From NCBI GenBank assembly GCA_951813065.1, contig CATOTH010000005.1, positions 372,001 to 436,000 of the forward strand: a DNA stretch of 64,000 nt. Reading direction: 5' to 3'. Origin of the DNA: an uncultured Bryobacterales bacterium (lineage in GTDB: Bacteria; Acidobacteriota; Terriglobia; Bryobacterales; UBA6623). The position numbers and the translations under genes are program-made. The notes under the pieces are model-generated. The model did no database searches. It had not been told where the DNA came from and saw only the letters and a list, made by a program, of their open reading frames with translations. Position 1 is the stretch's first letter. Each line of letters starts with the position of its first letter. Positions 7,152 through 17,520 of this stretch are shown here, piece after piece.

Positions 7152-9393
7152 GGTCAACGCACAGGTCGCAGCCGATCACGGCTTGAGCCCGGAGGAGTAC
7201 GGGAGGGTGATCAAGCGGCTCGGCAGGGTGCCAACGCTGACCGAGCTGGGCATCATCGGCGTGATGTGGAGCGAGCACTGTTCGTACAAGAGTTCGCGGC
7301 TGCACCTCAAGAAACTGCCAACGAGCGGCGAGCGCATTCTGGTCGGCCCGGGCGAAAATGCCGGGATTGTTGACATCGGCGGCGGCTGGGCGGCGGCCTT
7401 CAAGATCGAGTCCCACAACCATCCCAGTTACATCGAGCCCTTCCAGGGCGCCGCGACCGGCGTCGGCGGCATCCTGAGGGACATCTTCACGATGGGCGCA
7501 CGCCCCATCGCGTGCCTGGACGCGCTCCGTTTCGGTCCCCCGGACGACCCCGAGCACGGCCCCGCCAACCGCCGGATCGCGCGCGGCGTGGTCGAGGGCA
7601 TCGCCCACTACGGAAACTGCATCGGCGTACCCACGATCGGCGGGGAATGCGCTTTCGACCCGTGCTTCACTGCGAATCCGCTGGTCAATGTCTTCGCGCT
7701 AGGCATCTTCAGGCAGGACTCGATCTTCCTGGGCTCCGCGAAGGGAGTCGGCAATCCCGTGATCTACGTGGGAGCCAAGACCGGGCGCGACGGGATCCAG
7801 GGCGCCTCGATGGCTTCCGCCGAATTCGACGAGAATTCCGAGGCCAAGCGCCCGAATGTGCAGGTAGGCGATCCGTTCCTGGAGAAGCTGCTGCTGGAAG
7901 CCTGCCTCGAAGCGATGCAGACGGGAGCGATCCTGGGAATCCAGGACATGGGAGCGGCAGGGCTCACGTGCTCGACAGCCGAGATGGGCGGCCGTGGCGG
8001 CGTCGGTATCGAGATCGAACTCAACCGCGTGCCACAACGCGAGGATGGCATGACGCCCTACGAAATCATGCTTTCCGAGTCGCAGGAGCGGATGCTGCTG
8101 GTTGCCGAGCGCGGCCGCGAATGGGAAGTGCTCAAGGTGTTCGAGAAATGGGGGCTAGACGCCGTCGAAATCGGTCGTGTCACTTCGGATGGGCTATTGC
8201 GTGTGAGGCACGGCGGAGAGGTCGTGGCGGAATTGGACAACGGCTTCCTGAGCGACGACGCCCCGCTATACGACCGTCCGCATACGACGCCCTTCCGCAC
8301 GGCTCCCATGGAGGGACCCGAACTCCGGGAGAGTTCCGGGGAGGACCTGCTCGCCGCTCTCGAGACGCTGCTGGCTTCCGCAGACCTCAGCTCCAAGCGC
8401 TGGATCTGGGAGCAGTATGACTACCAGGTGCGCACCAACACGACGGCGGGACCCGGCTCTGACGCGGCGGTGATCCGAATCAAGGAAGCGGGGGTCTCGC
8501 TGGCCATGTCGCTGGACGGCAATTCCCGCTACTGCTCGCTGGACCCGCGCCTCGGGACGCAGCTCATCGTCGCCGAATGTTGCCGCAATCTCGCCGCAGT
8601 CGGGGCCGTGCCGATCGCCGCGACCAACAACTTGAATTTTGGCAATCCCGAGAAACCTGAGATCATGGCCCAGCTGGTGCAAGCGATCGAAGGCATGGGA
8701 GATGCTTGCCGCCATTTCGGAACGCCGATCACGGGCGGCAACGTGAGCCTGTACAACGAGACACTCGGAGAGGGCATCGCTCCCTCCCCCGTGATGGGCA
8801 TCGTGGGTATCCTCGAGCACACCGAAGCCCCGGTGGGATCTTGCTTCCCGGGCGCCGGCCACCGGATCGTGCTGCTGGGTGGATTGCTCCCGGGCTGCGG
8901 GGACCGGCTGGCAACACGGTTCGGCTCGACGCATTACGCTAAGAGTGTGCTCGGTACCACCTGGGGATTGCCGCCGGCAATCGACCCGGAATACGAGTCG
9001 GCCGTGCAGGAAGCAGCGCGCCGGATCATCGGCCAGGGGCTTGCCCGATCTGGCCACGACGTGAGCAACGGCGGCTTGGCCGTCGCGCTGGCGGAGTGCT
9101 GCTTCGGTTCGCCGTCAGTCGGAGCCGAGGTCTCGCTGAACACGGACTTGCCGCCACAGTACGCCCTGTTCCACGAATCACCCTCGCGAATGCTGCTCTC
9201 GGTCGCGCCCGAAAATATCGAAAGGGTGCAACAGACCGCTGCCGAACTGGGGGTCGAGACTCTGGACCTCGGGGAAACCGGCGGAGACACCCTGTCCGTC
9301 CGACTGAATGGAGCCGAATGCTTCCAAGTCCCTCTCTCGCGTCTGCACGCGATATGGGATACCGTGTTCGAGAGCCTGCTGGAGACCCAGTGA
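7141..9393 (+). CDS. purL: Phosphoribosylformylglycinamidine synthase subunit PurL (small form)
   Basis: The 750-residue protein is the ATP-dependent synthetase subunit that makes FGAM from FGAR with ammonia from PurQ. It is the short form lacking a fused glutaminase domain, as in Gram-positives, alphaproteobacteria, archaea and several other phyla but not gammaproteobacteria. Visible features include [14 protein letters not shown], the HNHPS motif ([13 protein letters not shown]), [18 protein letters not shown], and a second half with [12 protein letters not shown] and SLYNET. Two AIRS-like N/C domain pairs fit the length. It overlaps purQ by 11 nt, and its stop overlaps the purF start. Confidence 0.96.
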   Translation: MQAEVNAQVAADHGLSPEEYGRVIKRLGRVPTLTELGIIGVMWSEHCSYKSSRLHLKKLPTSGERILVGPGENAGIVDIGGGWAAAFKIESHNHPSYIEPFQGAATGVGGILRDIFTMGARPIACLDALRFGPPDDPEHGPANRRIARGVVEGIAHYGNCIGVPTIGGECAFDPCFTANPLVNVFALGIFRQDSIFLGSAKGVGNPVIYVGAKTGRDGIQGASMASAEFDENSEAKRPNVQVGDPFLEKLLLEACLEAMQTGAILGIQDMGAAGLTCSTAEMGGRGGVGIEIELNRVPQREDGMTPYEIMLSESQERMLLVAERGREWEVLKVFEKWGLDAVEIGRVTSDGLLRVRHGGEVVAELDNGFLSDDAPLYDRPHTTPFRTAPMEGPELRESSGEDLLAALETLLASADLSSKRWIWEQYDYQVRTNTTAGPGSDAAVIRIKEAGVSLAMSLDGNSRYCSLDPRLGTQLIVAECCRNLAAVGAVPIAATNNLNFGNPEKPEIMAQLVQAIEGMGDACRHFGTPITGGNVSLYNETLGEGIAPSPVMGIVGILEHTEAPVGSCFPGAGHRIVLLGGLLPGCGDRLATRFGSTHYAKSVLGTTWGLPPAIDPEYESAVQEAARRIIGQGLARSGHDVSNGGLAVALAECCFGSPSVGAEVSLNTDLPPQYALFHESPSRMLLSVAPENIERVQQTAAELGVETLDLGETGGDTLSVRLNGAECFQVPLSRLHAIWDTVFESLLETQ

Positions 9394-10889
9394 CGGGGCA
9401 GGCACGACCGAACGGTTCGCCAGTGATTATTGACAACGAGGATCGCTTCCGAGAGGAATGCGCGGTTTTCGCCATCTTCGGGCACCCCGAAGCCGCGAAC
9501 CTGACCTACCTCGGCCTCTACGCCCTGCAGCATCGGGGACAGGAAAGCGCCGGAATCTGCTCCAGCGATGGCGAGACGGTCCACACCCGCAAGGCGATGG
9601 GCCTGGTGAACGAGGTCTTCGGAGAGGCCGAACTTCGCGAACTCAAGGGCCACATGGCCATCGGTCACACGCGCTACTCGACAGCTGGCGACGCCGGAGC
9701 ACTCAACGCGCAGCCGTTCTACGTGGAATGCAACAAGGGCGCGCTGGCGGTAGCTCACAACGGGAACCTCACGAACGGTCACGCCCTACGACAAGAGATC
9801 GAGGCGTCCGGATCGATCTTCCAGGCGACCAGCGACACCGAGGTGATCCCGCACCTGATGGCGCGCTCGAGAGAGCCTGACCTGAGGCACGCCCTGCGCG
9901 AGTCCCTGCTCCGGCTGGAGGGCGCATACTCACTTGCGCTGCTCGGCCGGGACCGCATCATCGTGGCCCGCGACCAGCGCGGCTTCCGGCCTCTCGCCTA
10001 TGGCAAGATGCAGCACGAAGGGCGCGACGTGCATGTGTTCGCGTCGGAGACCTGCGCGTTCGACTTGATCGGTGCCCGGTACGTCGGCGAAGTCAAACCC
10101 GGCGAGATGATCATCGTCAGCGACGAGGGGGTGATCCGGCAGCAGTTCGCGCCGCCGCTGGCTCGATCGCAATGCGTATTCGAGCACGTGTACTTTTCCC
10201 GGCCCGACTCGACGGTGTTCGATCGGTCCGTGCAGGAATCTCGGGAGGCGCTCGGGCGCTGCCTCGCCCGGGAGAGCCCCGTGGCTGCCGACTACGTCGT
10301 ACCCGTGCCGGACTCGGGCAACGCCGCCGCGATCGGTTTCTCGAACGAGTCTGGGATCCCCTTCAGCAACGGGCTCATCCGCAACCACTACGTCGGTCGC
10401 ACGTTTATCGAGCCGAAGCAGTCGATCCGGAACTTCGGCGTCAAGCTGAAGCTCAACCCGGTGAGGCACATCGTCGACGGCAAGCGGGTCGTGCTGGTCG
10501 ACGACTCCCTGGTGCGCGGTACGACGAGCCGCAAGATCGTCGGGATCATGCGCGATGCCGGCGCACGCGAAGTGCATCTGCGCATCTCGTGCCCACCGAC
10601 AATCGCGTCGTGCTACTACGGCGTCGACACCCCGGATAGCAACGAACTCATCGCCAATCGAATGTCGGTCGAGGATATCCGGCAACACACGGGCGCGGAC
10701 TCGCTCGCGTACCTGTCGCTCAAGGGGCTCAAGCGCGCGGTGGCCGACACCAACGGCGAGTTCTGCTACTCCTGCTACACCGGGAAGTACCCGACCAACA
10801 TTGTCCAGGTCGAACAGCTTGTCCAGGACTACCGCATGAAAAACGAGTCTGGAGACAGCTTCGCCTGGCGGTCGCGCCAAGCCGAATAG
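9390..10889 (+). CDS. purF: Amidophosphoribosyltransferase PurF (4Fe-4S type)
   Basis: PurF makes phosphoribosylamine from PRPP and glutamine, the first committed purine step. I place the start at the GTG at 9390, which overlaps the purL stop (GTGA) and has GGAG six bases upstream; the frame extends further 5' only inside purL. This leaves a 23-residue propeptide before the catalytic Cys ([11 protein letters not shown]). The N-terminal Ntn glutaminase domain ([19 protein letters not shown]) is followed by a phosphoribosyltransferase domain ([17 protein letters not shown]). Cysteines in [17 protein letters not shown] and [10 protein letters not shown] match the iron-sulfur ligands of the B. 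subtilis-type enzyme. GTG at 9423 is an alternative start. Confidence 0.95.
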   Translation: MTGQARPNGSPVIIDNEDRFREECAVFAIFGHPEAANLTYLGLYALQHRGQESAGICSSDGETVHTRKAMGLVNEVFGEAELRELKGHMAIGHTRYSTAGDAGALNAQPFYVECNKGALAVAHNGNLTNGHALRQEIEASGSIFQATSDTEVIPHLMARSREPDLRHALRESLLRLEGAYSLALLGRDRIIVARDQRGFRPLAYGKMQHEGRDVHVFASETCAFDLIGARYVGEVKPGEMIIVSDEGVIRQQFAPPLARSQCVFEHVYFSRPDSTVFDRSVQESREALGRCLARESPVAADYVVPVPDSGNAAAIGFSNESGIPFSNGLIRNHYVGRTFIEPKQSIRNFGVKLKLNPVRHIVDGKRVVLVDDSLVRGTTSRKIVGIMRDAGAREVHLRISCPPTIASCYYGVDTPDSNELIANRMSVEDIRQHTGADSLAYLSLKGLKRAVADTNGEFCYSCYTGKYPTNIVQVEQLVQDYRMKNESGDSFAWRSRQAE

Positions 10890-10911
10890 ACGCCGCCCGA
10901 ACCGGTGCGGC

Positions 10912-11463
10912 TCAGCAGGTGAGCGCGTTGAGCCACATGCGCGCCACGACCTCCTGGGTCAGCCCCTCAATGAAGCGCCCTGGACGCGAACTGTCGTCAC
11001 CCGGAAGCCAAACCCGCAGGTCGAGCTCTTGGGGTACGCTCACGCCTTCGAGTGTGCCGGTGAACGTGCGGCCGTTTGGAATGCTCCAGGCTCCGGGCAC
11101 ACCGGCAATCCGGTACAGGTGCCACTCGTTGCCCTCCGCGGAATCCCCGAACCGCAGTGCAAAGGCAACGCGATCCGTTTCTTCCGCAGCCCGCAGATCG
11201 GCCCGCCATGGCTCGGTGTCCGGCTGCCTGGTGAGCAAGAGCATGTACTGCCCATCCGTGCAAACCGACGCGAGCGCGAGACTTTCGCCGCGAGCGACGA
11301 CAGTTTTCTCAGGAGCTGGTGGGTCGGCGGACAGGGCAATTCCGGCGGAGAGCAACGAGAGCGACAGCAGCGCGACATGCGCTGAGCGAAACTGCGCCGC
11401 AAGGGCGACCGGAACACGAATCCCGAAGACAGCAGCTCGTTTCGAGGCGATGTCCGATGGCAT
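10912..11463 (-). CDS. Exported protein of unknown function
   Basis: The 183-residue frame has a hydrophobic stretch (HVALLSLSLLSAGIALSA) about 28-45 residues in, followed by a mature part starting ADPPAPEK, so export by a signal peptide is likely, with an unusually long n-region. The mature part contains two beta-rich segments (YMLLLTRQPDTEPWRADLRA and EWHLYRIAGVPGAWS) and ends in a Cys. I do not recognise a family. It converges with purF, 22 bp away, and stands alone. Confidence 0.55.
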   Translation of the reverse strand: MPSDIASKRAAVFGIRVPVALAAQFRSAHVALLSLSLLSAGIALSADPPAPEKTVVARGESLALASVCTDGQYMLLLTRQPDTEPWRADLRAAEETDRVAFALRFGDSAEGNEWHLYRIAGVPGAWSIPNGRTFTGTLEGVSVPQELDLRVWLPGDDSSRPGRFIEGLTQEVVARMWLNALTC

Positions 11464-11809
11464 AGTCTCACCCTAGCATCGGCCTCGCGAACCCGATCCG
11501 AGCCAAGTGGCGGGTGGTTGCAACAGACGACGCAGGCCAAGCTGACAGCACTGCCAATCCAATGGGGTAGCGCATTGGCAGTCCAGCATGTCCGGGTCAG
11601 ATACCTGGCGCAGCAGGCTGTCGATGGGAACGGCCAATAACGTGCCGTGATTGGGCGGGGAGCACTCTCCGGCGGACGCCCGATGTCGCTGGTCCTGGCC
11701 GGCGTGCGGCGATTGCCGGGCCGAATCGTACAAGGTGGTCGAGCCTCTTGCCGGTGTATACTGTTGCCGTTCAAGAATGGACAGCCGTCCAGATGAACCC
11801 GGAGCCGCA

Positions 11810-12649
11810 GTGAAACACCGCATCATCCTCTCTCTTGGCGCCATCGCAGGGTTGCTCGCCGGATCGGCCTTTGGAGCCGATGAGCCGCTCTTCAACACCG
11901 TGAAGCAGAAGCTGGCCGACGGCAAGCAGGTGATCGGCGGCACGATAACCACTTCCGATCCCGAAGTCTACTGCGCCATGGCGAATGCCGGATTCGACTT
12001 CCTGTGGATCGAGATGCAGCACAGCCCATTGACGTACGACCAGGTCGCGAAGATGATCTGGGCCTGCCGCGGCGCACCGGCCATCCCGTTCATCCGCGTA
12101 CCCACTCCAACCGAGGGGGACATCCAGAAAGCCACCGACATCGGTGCCTTGGGAATCATCGTGCCGATGGTGGACACGCTGCAGGAAGCGGAGGACGGAG
12201 TGACCTACACGAAATTCCCGCCGCGCGGCAAGCGCAGCCAAGGCGGAGGGCAGTACGGCCGCCTCTGGGGCAGCGGCTATCGAGCGGCGGCGAACGACAA
12301 CATCATGGTCGTGGTGATGATCGAGCAACCGGAGGGGATCGAGATCGTCGACAAGATCGCCGCCGTCGACGGCGTCGACGTGGTGTTTGCCGCGAGCGGC
12401 GACATCGGGAGCTTCACCGGGTACGCGCGCGACGACCCGCGGTACATGGCATTGATCGAGAGAATCAAGGTCGAAACGCTGAAGGCGGGCAAGATCCTCG
12501 CCGGGCCGCTGTCCTGGCGAGACCGCGACGGCTTCATGTTCTTCCAGGGGCCATCGCAAGGCAGCCTGATCCGCGACGGCGCCAGAGCCGCACTCGAACA
12601 AGCCCCAGAGACGATGGAAGATGTCGCCACGGGCGACGAAGCGAAATAG
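11810..12649 (+). CDS. Exported HpcH/HpaI-family aldolase-like protein
   Basis: From the GTG at 11810 (GGAG five bases upstream) the product is 279 residues with a classical signal peptide (KHRIILSLGAIAGLLAGSAFGA). The mature part follows the HpcH/HpaI class II aldolase (2,4-dihydroxyhept-2-ene-1,7-dioate aldolase) pattern: FDFLWIEMQHSPLTYDQ, PFIRVPTPTEGDIQKATDIGALGIIVPMVDT, RGKRSQGGGQYG, VMIEQPEGIE and VVFAASGDIG. Metal-binding Glu/Asp positions lie in IEQPEG and SGDIGS, but the more usual 'GPNDLS' is replaced here, so catalytic activity is uncertain. Most members are cytoplasmic, and a secreted version is unusual. ATG at 11777 is an alternative start that would weaken the signal peptide. 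Confidence 0.85.
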   Translation: MKHRIILSLGAIAGLLAGSAFGADEPLFNTVKQKLADGKQVIGGTITTSDPEVYCAMANAGFDFLWIEMQHSPLTYDQVAKMIWACRGAPAIPFIRVPTPTEGDIQKATDIGALGIIVPMVDTLQEAEDGVTYTKFPPRGKRSQGGGQYGRLWGSGYRAAANDNIMVVVMIEQPEGIEIVDKIAAVDGVDVVFAASGDIGSFTGYARDDPRYMALIERIKVETLKAGKILAGPLSWRDRDGFMFFQGPSQGSLIRDGARAALEQAPETMEDVATGDEAK

Positions 12650-12700
12650 CCCGGCGCATTCGCCTGGCAGCAGAGCCCCGGCCTCTCCTGGGCCGGACGC

Positions 12701-13606
12701 CTATGACCGGGCGATCAGCAGGAACAGGTACAGCAGGGGCAAGTAGAGCACCGAGGCCCGCAGTAGTTCCTTCGCCTGTAAGGCGGATCCGCTCCTCGCG
12801 AGCTTGAGACCGAACGCCAGGTATCCCGCGCTGAGCAGGAACGCGGGAATCGCGTACCACGGCGCCACCATACCGAGCCAGGCGGGAGCCATGGACAGGG
12901 GTATGAGCGCCACCCCGGATAGGACAATCTGCCGGATCGTTGACTCTCCCGACGGCTCGATAACCGGCAGCATCCGGATCCCGGCCCGGCCGTAATCTTC
13001 CCGGTACATCCACGCGATCGCGTAGAAATGGGGGAATTGCCACAGGAACAGGATTCCGAACAGCACCCAGGCCTCCGGCCCGACCTCGTTGCGCAACGCC
13101 GCCCATCCGAGTAACGGAGGGACCGCGCCCGGAAACGCCCCGATGGCCGTGGACCACCAGGTCCGGGTCTTGAGCGGAGTGTAGATGAAGTTGTAGGCGA
13201 CGACCGTGCCAACCCCCAGGACGAAGCTCAGCAAGTTGACGCCGACCAGCAGGTAGACCAGGCCCGCAACCGTGAGGCCTGTCGCGTACGCCAGGGCAGA
13301 GCTCGAGCGGACTCGGCCCGCGGGGAGGGGCCGCACGGACGTGCGGCGCATGCGGGCGTCGGTTTCGCGCTCCCACCATTGGTTCAGCGCACCCGTGCCG
13401 GCGGCGAGAAGCGCTGTCGCGAGCAACGTGTTCAGCACGCGCTCGATCGGCAACGGCCCGGAGGCCGCCAGGTAGCAGCCCATGACCGTCGACATCAGGA
13501 TCAGCCAGACGATCGACGGCTTGGCAAGGTCGTAATAGTCGGCCAGGACCACCGGCATGCTCGCGCCGTCAGAAACCCGCGCTGTAGTCTGCGAATTGCT
13601 GCGCAT
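12701..13606 (-). CDS. ctaB: Protoheme IX farnesyltransferase (heme O synthase)
   Basis: The 301-residue integral membrane UbiA-family prenyltransferase makes heme O, precursor of heme A, for heme-copper oxidases. The Asp/Arg-rich active-site motif is NQWWERETDARMRRTSVRPLP, and the second conserved loop is YTPLKTRTWWSTAIGAFPGAVPPLLGW. About eight to nine membrane segments can be seen, and the length is normal. It is the last gene of the minus-strand respiratory cluster, 33 bp after the cupredoxin-like lipoprotein. No oxidase subunit genes are in the window, but this gene implies a heme O- or A-containing terminal oxidase elsewhere. Confidence 0.95.
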   Translation of the reverse strand: MRSNSQTTARVSDGASMPVVLADYYDLAKPSIVWLILMSTVMGCYLAASGPLPIERVLNTLLATALLAAGTGALNQWWERETDARMRRTSVRPLPAGRVRSSSALAYATGLTVAGLVYLLVGVNLLSFVLGVGTVVAYNFIYTPLKTRTWWSTAIGAFPGAVPPLLGWAALRNEVGPEAWVLFGILFLWQFPHFYAIAWMYREDYGRAGIRMLPVIEPSGESTIRQIVLSGVALIPLSMAPAWLGMVAPWYAIPAFLLSAGYLAFGLKLARSGSALQAKELLRASVLYLPLLYLFLLIARS

Positions 13607-13639
13607 GCCCCGGACCGCCTTGAGAGACAGACTGCTGAC

Positions 13640-14452
13640 CTAGTCCGTGAAGCTGAAATCGACCTGCTGGCTGTCGCTTGCGCCAACCGTGATTTCCATC
13701 TCTTGCTCGCCGAATCGCTCGTGCACGGCCTGCACGGTGTAGGTGCCAGGGGGCAGGTTACCGATTTCGAACGAGCCGTCCGCCGCGGTCACGGCGAAAT
13801 ACGGATGCTCGAGCACGTGAATGTAGGCCTGCATCCAGGGATGGATATTGCACTTGACCGCTATCTTCAGCTCCGCCCTCGGAAAGGCGTAGTCGATCGC
13901 CGGAGCGCCCGAGGTCTGCGACTTGTTCCACTCCCGGTTCTCTTTCGGCAGGGGGTGCACGTTGTGGGTGGTCGGATCGGAGTTCGTGATGTTGAGGTAC
14001 TGTCCCATCTGGACCGCGACCACGTGCGGCTTGTAGATGCAGCCGTCCTGGTCGAGACTGACCGTGTCGTTCCGGACTGGGAAGCGCTTCCCCTCCAGGC
14101 CCTTGGAAATCCATACGAGAACGTGCTGCAACTTGCCGTCATTGACAACGATGCGATCGGACGGAACGCGGCCGCCATGCAGCTGCATGCAGTCCGGCTC
14201 CGCGCTCATGTTGACCGGCGGGACGCGCGGCACGTCGCCCGAGAAGGACACGACGCCGCTAACGGTCGCGGCGGTTGCGGGGTCGACATTCGTCATGACG
14301 GCCGCCTCGCCTCCGGAGCCCGACTCGCTGGCAGCACCGCCGGACTTGGCGTCGTATTCCTCGAAATAGTCGTTTCCTCCGCCGCAGGCGAAGACGAGCG
14401 CCAGCGCCAGGACCGGGCACACCAAGATTGCAATAGTCTTACGATTGAACAC
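13640..14452 (-). CDS. Cupredoxin-like lipoprotein with carboxypeptidase-regulatory-like fold
   Basis: The 270-residue protein has a lipoprotein signal (LALALVFAC, Cys23) followed by a Gly/Ser-rich linker. The core contains NITNSDPTTHNVHPLP and VKCNIHPWMQAYIHVLEHPYF. The His...Cys-x-x-His...Met pattern matches the type 1 copper ligands of plastocyanin-like domains. The C-terminus (FAVTAADGSFEIGNLPPGTYTVQAVHE) is a carboxypeptidase-regulatory-like beta-sandwich. Its place right after the octaheme cytochrome gene suggests a soluble or tethered electron carrier for the bc complex. Copper binding is inferred, as is the partner. Confidence 0.82.
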   Translation of the reverse strand: MFNRKTIAILVCPVLALALVFACGGGNDYFEEYDAKSGGAASESGSGGEAAVMTNVDPATAATVSGVVSFSGDVPRVPPVNMSAEPDCMQLHGGRVPSDRIVVNDGKLQHVLVWISKGLEGKRFPVRNDTVSLDQDGCIYKPHVVAVQMGQYLNITNSDPTTHNVHPLPKENREWNKSQTSGAPAIDYAFPRAELKIAVKCNIHPWMQAYIHVLEHPYFAVTAADGSFEIGNLPPGTYTVQAVHERFGEQEMEITVGASDSQQVDFSFTD

Positions 14453-14484
14453 GCGATCTACCTCCGAAAAAGCGTTGTGAAACT

Positions 14485-17481
14485 TTATTGTAGGGCCTGC
14501 AGCCGGCGAAGCTCCGCGTTATCCATCTGGAACATGTAGCGCGTCAGCAAGTCGGCGTGGTCACCCGTGTACTGGCGGGCCTGGGCCGGGATCTGGCCGC
14601 TGAAGACCCACCGCGATCCATCCCGTTCGAACAGCTCCGAGGGCATGGCCGTGCCGGGAGCGATCGACGCCGGCTCAAGCAGCCATCGATAGGTCCAGTT
14701 GGGCTTGAGCCGCTCGGCCGCAATCAGGAAGTTCGGCGCGCTCGCGTCGACGTCCTGGGACGGGATCCCGGTCATGTGGCACTTCAGGCACGGTGCGGCG
14801 TCGCTCGTGAAGAGCTGCCTGCCGATCGAGCGCTCCGCCTGCGTCATGGGGGTCATCGGCTCCGGAATGTACGGCACCGGCTGGGAGTCGCGTGCCATGA
14901 AGAACTTGGTCAGTTTCGACAGTTGCCGGTCGGAGAAATAGAACGTGGGCATGCGGGCATGCAGGTACTCGCGGACGCCGTTGCGATGGATGTCAGAGTC
15001 GCTCAAGGCGGGGTTCTTTATGAATCCGGTCAGCCAGTCAGGCTGTACCCGCGCCCCTTCCGTGTACAGTTGCGGGGGCAATTGCTCGGCCCAGTCGGGA
15101 TCGTCGACGTAGCGCGGAATCGACATGAACGACGAAACGTTGCCGGGCCGGATCTGGTGGCATCCCGTGCAGTTATGGCGGGTGATGATCCACCAGCCTT
15201 CCTGCACGTCGGCACGCTCGTCCTCGGGCTCGTAGCGATACTGCTCGGGAAACGTGGTTTCCACGGCTCCCAGCAGGAACGTGGTGAGCGCGTTGATCTC
15301 TTCGCTGTTGAGACCGAAGTTCGGCATCCGCAGGCGCTCACGCGGCTCCCGCTCCTTGCCCTCGTCGAAGAACGCGGGGTTCTCCAGCTTGCGCTCGAAG
15401 AAGCCCTTGTGGTTGTACCAGCCCTCTTTCTCCGCATCATGGCCCTTGAGCGCAAAGTCGAGCCGCTCGATCGGCTTGCTGCCCTCGACGGTGAGGTCTG
15501 TGCCGATGCGACCTTCCTCCTCCAAGCCTCCGATTTCGTGGCAGCCTGCGCAACCGTAGTGCCGGATCGCGTCCAGGCCGGCGGCGGCCAGCTCGGGATC
15601 GTCCATGTAATCGGCGTTGGGGTACTCGGCGTCCGTGCGCTGCTCGCTCAGGTAGGCGGCGATGTCGCGAGATTCCTGGACCGTCAGCCGCAAGCTGGGC
15701 ATCACGGGGCGCGGACGCATCTCATCCGGCACGTTCGGGTCCGGAGTGACCTCGGACGGGTCATGGACCCACCGCACCATGTACGCGTAGTCCATCTTCT
15801 CGCCGACCCTGCTCAGGTTTGCCGCGAACGCTCCTCCCATGCGGCTGTCACCCTCGCCGATGGAGTGGCAGCCCAGGCAGCCCCTGGTCTCGAACAGCTC
15901 CTTGCCGTTGGTGGCGTTGCCTTGGGGATGCTGGACCAGTTCGCCTTGCAAGGCGTTCTGCCAGAGGTATGCGGAGATTTGCCGGACTTCCTCGTCTTCC
16001 AGGCGGAATACCGGCATCTTGGAGTCGGGCCGGAACTCGTGCGGGTTCTTGATCCACACCGGAATCCATTCCTTGACGTCCTTCATCCGGATCTCCTTGA
16101 GACTCGGGCCGAACTTCTTGACCTCGCGGGCTAGGTTCGTCTCCTCGACGGTCAGGTTGTGGATCTCCGCATCAAGACGGGTGTTCGTGAGGCGCAACTC
16201 TTCGGCCCGTGCGTAGAACCGTTGCGCCGCGCCTCCGTCCGTCGAGGTGTCGCCCAGATCCAGGCTGACCCGCATTTCCTTGGCGTTGGCACTCCTCGTC
16301 GCTACCAGGTTCCGCATTTCCTGACGGACCTGCGTCAGTTCCTCCGCCTCGGCGTCGAAACCGTCGAACCGGTGGCAGCCCCAGCAACCCTTGTTCATGT
16401 ACAGCTCGCGCCCCATGTTCAGCGTCTCGCCACCCACAGTGACGATTTCCTTGGCGTGGCACTGATGGCAGCCGGCCTCGACGTTCTCCGGATAGTACAG
16501 CGGCCAGAGCCAGAACTTGTGCCTGCCGTGCCCCTTGGTGACGTTGCGGGTTGCTCGCCCATTGCCGTTGTGGCAGGACGAGCAGCCGAACGCCTCGGGA
16601 TCGTGAATCTCCAGCAGCTCCGGGCGCGGGTGGCTCTGGAAGACCGGGTAGATCAGGTCCGTCCGTCCGATCTCGACCGGCTCGCGGATGCCCAGGTGGC
16701 AGGACTCGCAGCGGTCAACCAGATCGATGTCCATGAGGTGGATCTGCTTGATGCCGATGCTGAAGTCGCGCATCTTGGCAATCAGGCCGTCAATCTGCGT
16801 TGCGCCAAGGCCCACGAGGCGCTCGCTCATGAGCGAGTCGCGGTCGGCCCGCAGGCGGTTCGCTTCGCCGAGCGCTCCGATCCGCTCGTCCTGCAGTTCG
16901 GCCCGGCGCAATTGCAACCCCAGGAACTCCGCCTCGAGCTGGTCGTACTTCATCTCGAGCTCTTCGGTCTCCCCGGACCCGTCCGCCAGCGGCAGGTCGA
17001 CCTCGACGACACGCTCGCGGATCTCGGCAATTTCCTCGCGCAGCTCGGCTTTCTCGTCCTCGTCGTGGGAAACCTCGATCAGGTACCGCAGGGAGTCGAT
17101 CTCGCTACGCAGGACCTGGAACGCATTCCGCGAGGCGGTGATGCGCGGAATCACTCCCCTGCCGACCTCCTTGTCGATCTCTGCGACGCGCTCCCTGACG
17201 GCAGACTCCGCCAATTGCAACTCCGAATCGACTTCCTGGAACTCGGGGGAGTTCCGGATCGCATCCTCCTTGGCCGCCTGCTGCGGGCGCAGCTTCATCA
17301 GAAAGCCCGTGTAGTATCCCTGGAAACGCGCCTGGTACTCCTTGTACGGGCGCATCACCTCGACCTCGTCGTAGATTGCCCACACGAGCGACGCCGTCAG
17401 CAACAGCATCGAAATCAGCAGGTGGATGCTGTACGACTTGGTGGTGATCGGATCCGGCTTTGCGTTGTTGTCTTCGGCCAT
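14485..17481 (-). CDS. Membrane-anchored octaheme cytochrome c with coiled-coil domain
   Basis: The 998-residue protein has one N-terminal membrane anchor (about residues 19-37) and a long charged helical region to about residue 230 predicted by eye as coiled coil. Eight c-type heme sites follow: CESCH (Cys258), CSSCH, CHQCH, CWGCH, CLGCH, CAGCH, CTGCH and CLKCH. The first three lie in a NapC/NrfH- or octaheme-like block; the later ones sit in repeated class I cytochrome c modules (e.g. GKELFETRGCLGCHSIG). The gene follows the split cytochrome b genes, so this is most likely the cytochrome c component of a b6-type bc complex, replacing a simple cytochrome c1/f. Length and heme count are far above classical c1. 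Confidence 0.9.
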   Translation of the reverse strand: MAEDNNAKPDPITTKSYSIHLLISMLLLTASLVWAIYDEVEVMRPYKEYQARFQGYYTGFLMKLRPQQAAKEDAIRNSPEFQEVDSELQLAESAVRERVAEIDKEVGRGVIPRITASRNAFQVLRSEIDSLRYLIEVSHDEDEKAELREEIAEIRERVVEVDLPLADGSGETEELEMKYDQLEAEFLGLQLRRAELQDERIGALGEANRLRADRDSLMSERLVGLGATQIDGLIAKMRDFSIGIKQIHLMDIDLVDRCESCHLGIREPVEIGRTDLIYPVFQSHPRPELLEIHDPEAFGCSSCHNGNGRATRNVTKGHGRHKFWLWPLYYPENVEAGCHQCHAKEIVTVGGETLNMGRELYMNKGCWGCHRFDGFDAEAEELTQVRQEMRNLVATRSANAKEMRVSLDLGDTSTDGGAAQRFYARAEELRLTNTRLDAEIHNLTVEETNLAREVKKFGPSLKEIRMKDVKEWIPVWIKNPHEFRPDSKMPVFRLEDEEVRQISAYLWQNALQGELVQHPQGNATNGKELFETRGCLGCHSIGEGDSRMGGAFAANLSRVGEKMDYAYMVRWVHDPSEVTPDPNVPDEMRPRPVMPSLRLTVQESRDIAAYLSEQRTDAEYPNADYMDDPELAAAGLDAIRHYGCAGCHEIGGLEEEGRIGTDLTVEGSKPIERLDFALKGHDAEKEGWYNHKGFFERKLENPAFFDEGKEREPRERLRMPNFGLNSEEINALTTFLLGAVETTFPEQYRYEPEDERADVQEGWWIITRHNCTGCHQIRPGNVSSFMSIPRYVDDPDWAEQLPPQLYTEGARVQPDWLTGFIKNPALSDSDIHRNGVREYLHARMPTFYFSDRQLSKLTKFFMARDSQPVPYIPEPMTPMTQAERSIGRQLFTSDAAPCLKCHMTGIPSQDVDASAPNFLIAAERLKPNWTYRWLLEPASIAPGTAMPSELFERDGSRWVFSGQIPAQARQYTGDHADLLTRYMFQMDNAELRRLQALQ

Positions 17482-17520
17482 GAATCGTCCTAGTATCTGG
17501 AACCCTTTAGACTGCGGCGG

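Noticed and set aside
14557-17493. Two long plus-strand open frames of 525 and 444 codons
   Set aside because: They lie exactly antisense to the octaheme cytochrome gene; their translations are Arg/Val/Leu-rich with no family resemblance, as expected for shadows in GC-rich DNA.
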